DNA from: a bacterium
GTDB taxonomy: Bacteria > Bdellovibrionota > Bdellovibrionia > Bdellovibrionales > Bdellovibrionaceae
Length of the DNA: 64,000 nucleotides
Assembly (NCBI GenBank): GCA_019752925.1
Contig: JAIELP010000005.1
Span: 62,001 to 126,000, forward strand
Direction of reading: 5' to 3'
Below the pieces are notes generated by a model. It ran no database searches and had not been told where the DNA came from. It saw only the letters and a list, made by a program, of their open reading frames with translations. Positions 28,430 through 36,662 of the stretch are shown piece after piece (position 1 is the first letter of the stretch; every line of letters begins with the position of its first letter). Both the position numbers and the translations under genes were made by a program.

Positions 28430-30130
28430 ATGTTGCCGAATAAGTTGGGTGAAATTTTAGTTAAGCAAGGAATGTTGCGTCCGGATCAACTTCAAGCTGC
28501 GTTAACAGAAACTCAACGTACTAAAGGCCGACTTGGCCCAACACTTATTGCCGCCGGTATTCTTAAAGATAATCAAATATTACGCGCACTTGAAAAACAA
28601 TATGCTTTGCCTGGCGTTGACGTTTCCCAATTCGAAATTGATCAATCCGTTACAACCCTTGTCAGTCGCGAGTTCTGTGATAAACATTGTGTTGTTCCCC
28701 TATCAAAAGCTGGAACAACACTTGTTGTTGCCTTTTCAGATCCTAGTAATTTGCAAGTACGCGATGACTTGCGCTATTTAAGTAAATGTAAAATTCAGCC
28801 TGTAGTCGCAACTGAATCGACGATTATGCAGGCTATTGCAAAATACTATTCTATCTCTACAGATGAGCTGATTTCTAAGGGTGACGCAGCAGAAGCCGAA
28901 ATTCAGCTAAGTACAAAAACATCTACTGTTGAGGTGGGTGGCTCAGCCGCTGACGACGCGCCGGTAGTTAAATTCGTGAACGGAATTTTGCTGGAGTCAA
29001 TTCGCCGCAGAGCTTCTGATATCCATTTTGAAATTTATGAAAAAAAATACCGCGTAAGATTCCGTATCGATGGTAACTTGGTTGAAGCAGCATCGCCGCC
29101 AATCACTTCGGGTGCCGCGATCAGTTCACGTATTAAAATCATGTCCAAAATGGACATTGCCGAGAAACGCCGTCCGCAGGATGGTCGTTTAAAAATCGTT
29201 CTAAATAAAGAAAATCGCGAAATGGATTTTCGTGTGAGCTCTGTGCCGACAATGTGGGGCGAAAAAATCGTTATGCGTCTTCTTGATAAATCTAATCTTC
29301 AGCTTGATATGACAAAGCTTGGTTTTGAAGAAGAAGATCTTAAATTGTTTAAAGATTGTATTAATTTGCCTCAGGGAATGGTGTTGATTACAGGGCCTAC
29401 GGGTTCGGGTAAAACGACAACAATTTATTCTGCATTATCTGAACTAAATAAAATTGATGTGAATATCAGTACGGCTGAAGATCCTATCGAGTTCAACCTT
29501 GAAGGTATCAATCAGGTACAGATGAATTCCGATATTGATCTGACCTTCTCCAATGCTCTTCGTGCTTTCTTACGTCAAGATCCCGATGTTATTATGGTGG
29601 GGGAGATACGTGACTTAGAAACAGCCGAGATTGCTTTTAAAGCGGCCTCAACAGGTCACATGGTTGTAAGTACTCTGCATACTAACGATGCTCCGACAAC
29701 TATTACACGCTTAACTGAAATGGGAGTTCCTTCATACCTCATCACTTCAACTTTAAATTTGGTTGTAGCTCAGCGTCTTGTTGGGCGTATGTGTGAATCA
29801 TGTAAAGAACCTGTAAAAGTACCTGATGATATACTTTTAAAATTAGGTGTAGCTCACGAAGAGTTACATAAATTTAATGTTCACAAAGCCAAAGGTTGTA
29901 ATGCCTGTAATAACACCGGGATAAGAGGTCGACTGGCTATTTACGAGCTTATGCCTATTAATGAACAGATTAAGGACGCTATTCTGAGAAATGCCAGCAG
30001 TAATGAGCTTCGTAACATTTGTCGTACGATTGGCGTGCGCACATTGAGACGTAGTGCTTTATTAAAATTAGCTCGCGGACAAACATCAATTGAAGAAGTA
30101 ATCAATGCATCAGTAAGGGACGACGTATGA
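28430..30130 (+). CDS. pilB: Type IV pilus extension ATPase PilB (GspE/PulE family) with N-terminal MshEN-like domain
   Basis: 'LITGPTGSGKTTTIYSAL', 'DPDVIMVGEIRDLETAEIAFKAASTGHMVVSTLHTNDA', tetracysteine 'CESCK...CNACNNTGIRGR'. Confidence 0.95.
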   Translation: MLPNKLGEILVKQGMLRPDQLQAALTETQRTKGRLGPTLIAAGILKDNQILRALEKQYALPGVDVSQFEIDQSVTTLVSREFCDKHCVVPLSKAGTTLVVAFSDPSNLQVRDDLRYLSKCKIQPVVATESTIMQAIAKYYSISTDELISKGDAAEAEIQLSTKTSTVEVGGSAADDAPVVKFVNGILLESIRRRASDIHFEIYEKKYRVRFRIDGNLVEAASPPITSGAAISSRIKIMSKMDIAEKRRPQDGRLKIVLNKENREMDFRVSSVPTMWGEKIVMRLLDKSNLQLDMTKLGFEEEDLKLFKDCINLPQGMVLITGPTGSGKTTTIYSALSELNKIDVNISTAEDPIEFNLEGINQVQMNSDIDLTFSNALRAFLRQDPDVIMVGEIRDLETAEIAFKAASTGHMVVSTLHTNDAPTTITRLTEMGVPSYLITSTLNLVVAQRLVGRMCESCKEPVKVPDDILLKLGVAHEELHKFNVHKAKGCNACNNTGIRGRLAIYELMPINEQIKDAILRNASSNELRNICRTIGVRTLRRSALLKLARGQTSIEEVINASVRDDV

Positions 30131-31146
30131 TAGAAAACCTGTTAGAAATGTCGGTTTTTAAAAATGGTCATGAGATTTCTTTTATTCTCGGTCATAGAGT
30201 TTTGTCAAAATCGGGACGAGACTGGAATGAAGTTAAGGGTGAACCACTTTCGGTCAATGAATGGGAAGATTTAAAAGATCTTTGTCTTCTTGGTAATGAA
30301 AAAGTACAACTTGAAACCAAGGGTTATGTAGTCGGAGTTTACGAATCTAAAAAGTATAAATGGAAATTTTCATTCATAGAGCGCAAAGACTGCTTTAGGG
30401 CTCACCTGAGTTTGGTTAAAACTCAGGAAGAAACTTTATCGCAAATAGAAAACCCTTTATTTTGGGATACAGTTAAAAAAGAAAAAGGTCTTTTTATTGT
30501 AGCTGGCGAAAGACGTCAGGGAAAAACAGCGTTATTGCACGAGATTATAACGAATGACCAAAAACATAAGTTGTCGCTTGTCGGTATACACTCCGCTGTT
30601 CAAAACCAGAGCTGGGGAGAAATAGATTTAGTTGTGCAACTCGGCATCGATACTTTAGAATTGGATTTTAATCATATTTTGTACGAAGGTGTGGAAAGAA
30701 TTATTGTCGACACCAATTCAATTAAAAACTGGAAAAAATGGATTGAAATTGCAGAACAGGGACAATGTGTAATTTTGACGATAAGTTCAAACTCAGTTAA
30801 AACTATTCTGAATAAACTCACTTCTGAGCTAGACGCAAGCACTGCACTTAGATTATTTAATGTTTTAAATGGAATAGTTGTGCAGAAATTAGTTGGGCCA
30901 ACTTATCATCCCTGCAGCGAAATATTAATTATTAAAGAAAATCAGAAAAATGTTTTTAGCGAGTACCTTCAAAATAAAAACATTTCAGCAATAAATCTAG
31001 GACAGGAATTTAAAGAATCCTATCAGTCGTTGAATCAGGCTATTATCCAGAAACTTATTCGTCGAAAAATCGATGTGCAAGCGGCCTTCGACTCCTCTGA
31101 TGACCCTGAATCATTAGATGCCAATCTTAAGAAAATGGGGCTTTGA
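30127..31146 (+). CDS. PilT-like protein, highly divergent (degenerate retraction-ATPase homologue)
   Basis: Lies in the pilT slot between pilB and pilC; Walker A 'VAGERRQGKTALLHE'; PilT-like tail 'QKLIRRKIDVQAAFDSSDDPESLDANLKKMG'; other ATPase boxes not conserved. Confidence 0.7.
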   Translation: MIENLLEMSVFKNGHEISFILGHRVLSKSGRDWNEVKGEPLSVNEWEDLKDLCLLGNEKVQLETKGYVVGVYESKKYKWKFSFIERKDCFRAHLSLVKTQEETLSQIENPLFWDTVKKEKGLFIVAGERRQGKTALLHEIITNDQKHKLSLVGIHSAVQNQSWGEIDLVVQLGIDTLELDFNHILYEGVERIIVDTNSIKNWKKWIEIAEQGQCVILTISSNSVKTILNKLTSELDASTALRLFNVLNGIVVQKLVGPTYHPCSEILIIKENQKNVFSEYLQNKNISAINLGQEFKESYQSLNQAIIQKLIRRKIDVQAAFDSSDDPESLDANLKKMGL

Positions 31147-31149
31147 TAA

Positions 31150-32379
31150 ATGGCTAATTTTATATATCAGGCTAGAACCATTACAGGAAGCTTAGCAAAA
31201 GGAAAAGTCGAAGCCCGAGATGAAGCTGATGCGCGCATTAAATTGCGTGCTAAGCAATTAATTGTTGTTAAACTGACTGTTGCTACGGCTGATCAGATGA
31301 AGGGAGGCGAGTTTGAAGAAGCCATTAAAAAACTTATGGCTCCTAAGGTTGACACTAAAGAACTTAAAATTTTTACTCGCCAATTTTCTACATTAATTAA
31401 TTCAGGTATTCCTATTGCGGACGCACTTAAAATTCTTTCTGAGGGACAAAGTAGTCGTTTACTTAAAGAAACATTGATACAAATTCGAGCTTCCATCGAT
31501 ATGGGACGTAGACTTTCTGATTCGATGATTATTCATGAGCGTGTATTTGATAGATTATATTGTAATATGATTCAAGCCGGTGAAGAAGCCGGTATTATCG
31601 ATACAATTTTATTACGACTTTCAACCTATATCGAGAAAAATGAAAAAATTAAAAGCCAGGTAAAAGGTGCGCTTGTGATGCCACTATTAATTATGATAGT
31701 AGCGTTCATCGTTATTACTGGTATCATTGTGTTTATTATTCCAAAATTCCAGGAGTTTTACGCAGGTTCCGGAAAGGCGTTGCCTTTATTAACTCAGTTG
31801 ATTATTGATTTATCGAATACCTTGCGTGCTAAATGGTTTGTTTACATCTCGGTACTAGTTGGAGTTATTGGAGCGGTTACATATTATATCAATACACCTG
31901 AGGGTAAGAAAAACCTTGATATTACATTAATCAATGCTCCGGTTATAGGTGATGTGGTTCAAAAATCCAGCGTGGCGCGTATGACACGTACTTTGTCGAC
32001 ATTATTGTCTTCGGGTATCGGTTTAATTGAAGCGATTGAAATCGCATCCAGAACGGCAGGAAATTATGTTATCGAAAAAGCCTTGGCCGATTGTAAAGAG
32101 GCTGTGACTGTAGGTAAACCTTTCCATGTTCCTCTATCAAGACAAAAAGAAATACCCATGATGGTTTCGCAGATGGTTGGTATCGGTGAGCAGTCTGGTT
32201 CTTTGGATATTATGTTAGGTAAAATTGCTGATTTCTATGAGGAAGAAGTTGAAACAGCAGTTAAAGCCATGACATCTTTAATTGAACCTTTAATGATGGT
32301 TTTCCTTGGTGGTCTTATAGCGATTATTCTAGTTGCCATGTATCTGCCGATCTTCAGTCTTGGTGATACAATTGGATAG
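31150..32379 (+). CDS. pilC: Type IV pilus inner-membrane platform protein PilC (GspF family)
   Basis: 'FIYQARTITGSLAKGKVEARDEADA', 'FTRQFSTLINSGIPIADALKIL', 'EPLMMVFLGGLIAIILVAMYLPIFSLGDTI'. Confidence 0.95.
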   Translation: MANFIYQARTITGSLAKGKVEARDEADARIKLRAKQLIVVKLTVATADQMKGGEFEEAIKKLMAPKVDTKELKIFTRQFSTLINSGIPIADALKILSEGQSSRLLKETLIQIRASIDMGRRLSDSMIIHERVFDRLYCNMIQAGEEAGIIDTILLRLSTYIEKNEKIKSQVKGALVMPLLIMIVAFIVITGIIVFIIPKFQEFYAGSGKALPLLTQLIIDLSNTLRAKWFVYISVLVGVIGAVTYYINTPEGKKNLDITLINAPVIGDVVQKSSVARMTRTLSTLLSSGIGLIEAIEIASRTAGNYVIEKALADCKEAVTVGKPFHVPLSRQKEIPMMVSQMVGIGEQSGSLDIMLGKIADFYEEEVETAVKAMTSLIEPLMMVFLGGLIAIILVAMYLPIFSLGDTIG

Positions 32380-32388
32380 GGAGTAGAA

Positions 32389-33948
32389 TTGACTCAAACG
32401 ATGGGGTTTAACTTTTTAGGTAACGCTTATGCAAGACGTATTATACGTATTGTAACGCTGTTTATTTATTTTGTTATATTTCAGTCGTTGATCTTGTTGC
32501 AAAAACCATTTTTACAGTTTGATTTCATCATTGTATTTTATATGGCTTTTGGCGGTTTGTTTGCGCATCATCTGTTTTACCAATTTTTCCGACCTGAAAA
32601 CCTGCATAAAAAAAGTGGAGTATTTTCATACCTTTTTGACTTTCTTATTTTAATACTTTTTATGAAGTATTTCCCGTATTTGTCGAGTTTCATATTAGTG
32701 TTACAGCTTTTCTTGTTATTTGTGGCCAGCTTTGATCTGGATTTTTTTGAGCTTTCGCTACTTGGTTTTATAGCATCTCTAGGCGCTTCAGTTATTAATC
32801 TTTCGACGCATCAGTCAGGCTCTATTCAAAGTATACTTTCACTTACTTTATTTAATCTTTCTTATTTATCTGTGATAATAGTATCGCGACAGTTGCGGGC
32901 TGAATTTTTTAGTTTACAGACCGATCTTACGCAAACTCGTAAAAAATGGAAATCTCAGGAAGAATTTTCAAAAACTCTAATCGAAAAAATTCCTTTCGGA
33001 TTAGCCGTTTTAAATAACAGAGATTTTGTGTTGCAGAACTCTCAGTTAAAAGAAAAATTGAAGTTGTCTGCAAATCGCGTAAACGAGCTGATTGATATTT
33101 ACAGAATGCGCCAAAACAGTAAAAACTCAGATATTTCTCATTTAAATGATTTGTCAGAAAAAAGAATTTTCAGCTTTGATCAAACCCCGTACTTTGATGA
33201 AGAGATTAATGAAAACTTGGATATCTATCTTATCCGCGATGTAACTGAAGTTCGTGCTCTGGAAAATCAGTTGAAGCAAAGTGAAAAATTGGCAGCAGTT
33301 GGAACCTTGGCTGCCGGCATTGCTCACGAAATCCGTAACCCTCTTGCAGGAATTAGCGGAAGTATACAGATGTTGTCGCAAGATTCTTCTGATCCGACTC
33401 AGAGAAAATTAATGGATATAGTGTTGCGTGAAATTGACCGTTTAAATTTACTTATTACTGAATTTTTGGACTATGCTAAGCCTGAAAAAGCTCCGGATAC
33501 GGTTATTAACTTGGCTCAGGTGCTTGAAGAAGTTGTAGCAAATACTCGACGTCATCCTGATGTTTCTGAAAACTTTAAATGGACCGTAGATCTTAAGCCG
33601 GCCAATATTCTGGGTTTTCCTGAAAAACTGAAGCAGTCGTTTTTAAATATTATTATCAATGCTATCCAGGCTATGAAAAATGTAAGCTCTCCGAGTTTGG
33701 AGATTATACTTTCTTCTGATGACAAATACGCAATCTTGCAAATTAAAGACAGCGGTTCCGGTATGACGGAGGAAACCAAGAAAAAGATGTTTGAGCCATT
33801 CCATACCACAAAGCCTAAAGGTACTGGTCTTGGTTTGGCGATTACCCATAAGCTTTTAGAAACACACAGAGCTGAGATTGAAGTTAAAACAGCTTTAAAT
33901 GTTGGAACTGAATTTATAATTAAAATTCCCTTAGCGAAGGGTCTATAA
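32389..33948 (+). CDS. pilS: PilS-like sensor histidine kinase
   Basis: Six N-terminal TMs, 'LAAGIAHEIRNPLAGISGSIQML', 'GTGLGLAITHKLLETHRAEI'; next to pilC and pilR. Confidence 0.9.
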   Translation: MTQTMGFNFLGNAYARRIIRIVTLFIYFVIFQSLILLQKPFLQFDFIIVFYMAFGGLFAHHLFYQFFRPENLHKKSGVFSYLFDFLILILFMKYFPYLSSFILVLQLFLLFVASFDLDFFELSLLGFIASLGASVINLSTHQSGSIQSILSLTLFNLSYLSVIIVSRQLRAEFFSLQTDLTQTRKKWKSQEEFSKTLIEKIPFGLAVLNNRDFVLQNSQLKEKLKLSANRVNELIDIYRMRQNSKNSDISHLNDLSEKRIFSFDQTPYFDEEINENLDIYLIRDVTEVRALENQLKQSEKLAAVGTLAAGIAHEIRNPLAGISGSIQMLSQDSSDPTQRKLMDIVLREIDRLNLLITEFLDYAKPEKAPDTVINLAQVLEEVVANTRRHPDVSENFKWTVDLKPANILGFPEKLKQSFLNIIINAIQAMKNVSSPSLEIILSSDDKYAILQIKDSGSGMTEETKKKMFEPFHTTKPKGTGLGLAITHKLLETHRAEIEVKTALNVGTEFIIKIPLAKGL

Positions 33949-33957
33949 GGAGCACAT

Positions 33958-35364
33958 ATGAAGTCACGCATTTTGGTGGTAGACGATGAAGAATCGATCC
34001 GCGAGTTTTTAGAGATCATGCTGAAAAAAGAAAATTATGAAGTTACTACTGCCGAAGACGGTCTGCGTGCTAAAGAAATTCTGTCAAAAAAATCATTTGA
34101 TATGGTTATTTCTGACATGCAAATGCCGAATATGACGGGTATTGAGCTTTTGAAGTATGTAAAAGAAAGCTATCCCGATATCGTATTTATGATGATTACA
34201 GCTTTTGGCACAACAGAAACTGCTGTAGACGCAATGAAGATGGGTGCTTACGACTACGTGACGAAGCCATTTAAAATCGATGAAGTAAGACTTAATATTG
34301 CGAATGCGTTAAGATCCAAAAATCTGGAAACAGAAGTACGTGTGCTTAAAAAAGAAATGGTCAAAGAGTATTCTTTCCAGAACATGGTGGGTAACTCACC
34401 GGCTATGCACGCAGTATTTGATCTGGTCAAAAGAGTTTCTCAGGCTCCGACAAATATTTTAGTAACTGGTGAATCCGGAACAGGTAAAGAGGTTGTTGCT
34501 AAAGCCATTCACTACAACGGCCCTTTAAAAGACAGACCTTTTGTGACTATTAACTGTGGTGCTATTCCTGAAAACTTAATGGAATCGGAAATGTTTGGTC
34601 ATAAAAAAGGTTCATTTACTGGTACGATTGTAGATAAAGCCGGTTTATTTGAAGTTGCTGACGGTGGTACATTATTCCTAGATGAGGTAGGTGAGTTACC
34701 TATGTCAATTCAGGTTAAGTTACTTCGTGCTATTCAAGAAAGAATTATCCGCAGAGTAGGTGCTACGGATGATATGAAAGTAGATGTACGTATTATCGCT
34801 GCAACCAATCGTAACCTAGAAGACATGGTTGCAAAAGGCAGTTTCCGTCAGGATTTATTTTACCGTTTGAATGTAATCGGTATAAGAACACCGGCGTTAA
34901 GAGAAAGAGCTGAAGATATTCCTCTTTTAGCGAATCACTTTCTGAAAAAATATAATGAAAAGCTGAATAAAGCTATTGCGGGCATTTCAACTGAGGCTAT
35001 GGAAATTTTAAAAGGATATAATTACCCGGGCAATGTGCGTGAACTTGAAAATATGATTGAAAGAACAGTGGCTCTTGAGGCCGGTTCGACAGTATTACCT
35101 GAATCTTTACCACCGATTGTCAATACAACTTCAGGCCGTAAAATGGCTTCCAGTAATGAAATCGAGATGGGAGATAACGGTCTTGATTTAGATAAAGTAA
35201 TGGGTCAGATCGAAAAAGAACTTTTGATTAAAGCCATTCATGCTGCAGGCGGAGTTAAAAAGAAAGCGGCCAAGTTATTACATATTTCATTCAGATCCAT
35301 GCGCTACAGAATTGAAAAATATAATCTCGGTGTTGTGGGTGATGACGAGCTCGATGACGAATAG
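33958..35364 (+). CDS. pilR: PilR-like NtrC-family response regulator
   Basis: 'ILVVDDEESIREFLEIML...MVISDMQMPNMTG', 'GESGTGKEVVAKAIH', 'GHKKGSFTGT'; SD AAGGAG. Confidence 0.93.
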   Translation: MKSRILVVDDEESIREFLEIMLKKENYEVTTAEDGLRAKEILSKKSFDMVISDMQMPNMTGIELLKYVKESYPDIVFMMITAFGTTETAVDAMKMGAYDYVTKPFKIDEVRLNIANALRSKNLETEVRVLKKEMVKEYSFQNMVGNSPAMHAVFDLVKRVSQAPTNILVTGESGTGKEVVAKAIHYNGPLKDRPFVTINCGAIPENLMESEMFGHKKGSFTGTIVDKAGLFEVADGGTLFLDEVGELPMSIQVKLLRAIQERIIRRVGATDDMKVDVRIIAATNRNLEDMVAKGSFRQDLFYRLNVIGIRTPALRERAEDIPLLANHFLKKYNEKLNKAIAGISTEAMEILKGYNYPGNVRELENMIERTVALEAGSTVLPESLPPIVNTTSGRKMASSNEIEMGDNGLDLDKVMGQIEKELLIKAIHAAGGVKKKAAKLLHISFRSMRYRIEKYNLGVVGDDELDDE

Positions 35365-35375
35365 AAAGTTGATAA

Positions 35376-36662
35376 ATGCAAATTGAACATCTGGGGGCGA
35401 CATTTTTTGCGGTAGCCCTTTTACACACATTCTTGGTTTCCTATTTTGCCAAATTAGCAAAAAAATTTGAAAAAGGTTCAGCTGCTGAAGCCTTTTTTCA
35501 TTTATTATCTGAAGTTGAAGTTGTTTTTGGCTTCTGGGCTTTTTTATTTCTTATTTGTTGGTCACTAATTGATGGGATACACCCAGTTATTGAGTATCAA
35601 CAGTCTCTGAATATGACCGAGCCGTTATTTATCTTTTGCATCATGATTGTCGCCTCTACAAGACCGGTAGTAACTGTTGCAAGGCAATTTATTTTACTAT
35701 GCAGTGGTACACTTTTAAAAGTATTTAAGATTAATCCGGTTATGGCTCAATTTTCAGTGCTGCTAATATTAGGACCACTGCTAGGTTCGCTTATCACCGA
35801 ACCTGCTGCCATTACGATTACAGCTTTATTGCTTTACCGCATGCTAGATAAAAATCTGGACAGCTCACTGCTGTACCCACTTATTGCTTTGTTATTTGTA
35901 AATATATCTGTAGGTGGCGCACTCACACACTTTGCTGCACCTCCTATTTTGGTTGTGGCACGAACATGGGGATGGTCGTTGTCTGACGTGTTTATTATGT
36001 TAGGTGAAGCTTCCATTGCCGCCGTAGTTTTAAATACATTAATATTTGCCTTAATATACAGAAAAAAAATAGTTCAGATGCTAATGCCTATTGAAGTCGA
36101 TCAATACCCAATGCCTAAATGGGTTTCATTGAGTCATTTAGTGTTTTTAGCCGCTATCGTAGCGACGTCTCACTACACGCAGGTTTCGTTCGGTATTTTT
36201 TTGATTTTTGTCGGTCTTGTGACAGTAACAAAAAATTATCAGGATCAACTTAAATTTAAAGAAGGATTTTTGGTGGCTTTTTTCTTGTCAGGACTAATTG
36301 TATTTGGGTCCTTTCAGAGATGGTGGTTGGAGCCATTAATTTTAGGTTTAAATAATGTAGCACTTTATTTGGGTGCTATAGGTCTAACAGCGGTTACGGA
36401 TAACGCAGCTTTAACTTATTTGGGTTCACAGGTTCCGAATTTAAGTGACTTATCAAAATGGGCTTTGGTTTCGGGAGCTTTAGTAGGCGGTGGACTTACT
36501 ATTTTAGCCAATGCGCCAAATCCGGCAGGCTTTTCGATTTTAAGTTCTAAGTTTGAAAACTCGTCACTAAACGCTTTCAAATTATTTAAAGCAGCGCTGC
36601 TGCCAACCTTCATAGCGATGCTTTGCTTTTATATAAAAATTTTTATTCTTGCTCAGTTCTGA
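35376..36662 (+). CDS. Putative Na+/H+ antiporter, polytopic membrane protein
   Basis: About 11-12 hydrophobic segments; 'LLILGPLLGSLITEPAAITITALLLYRML', 'LTAVTDNAALTYLGSQVP', 'LTILANAPNPAGF'. Confidence 0.75.
   Translation: MQIEHLGATFFAVALLHTFLVSYFAKLAKKFEKGSAAEAFFHLLSEVEVVFGFWAFLFLICWSLIDGIHPVIEYQQSLNMTEPLFIFCIMIVASTRPVVTVARQFILLCSGTLLKVFKINPVMAQFSVLLILGPLLGSLITEPAAITITALLLYRMLDKNLDSSLLYPLIALLFVNISVGGALTHFAAPPILVVARTWGWSLSDVFIMLGEASIAAVVLNTLIFALIYRKKIVQMLMPIEVDQYPMPKWVSLSHLVFLAAIVATSHYTQVSFGIFLIFVGLVTVTKNYQDQLKFKEGFLVAFFLSGLIVFGSFQRWWLEPLILGLNNVALYLGAIGLTAVTDNAALTYLGSQVPNLSDLSKWALVSGALVGGGLTILANAPNPAGFSILSSKFENSSLNAFKLFKAALLPTFIAMLCFYIKIFILAQF

Noticed and set aside
33552-34019. 155-aa minus-strand ORF spanning the pilS/pilR junction
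   Set aside because: Long, but antisense to two clearly supported genes; no domain seen.
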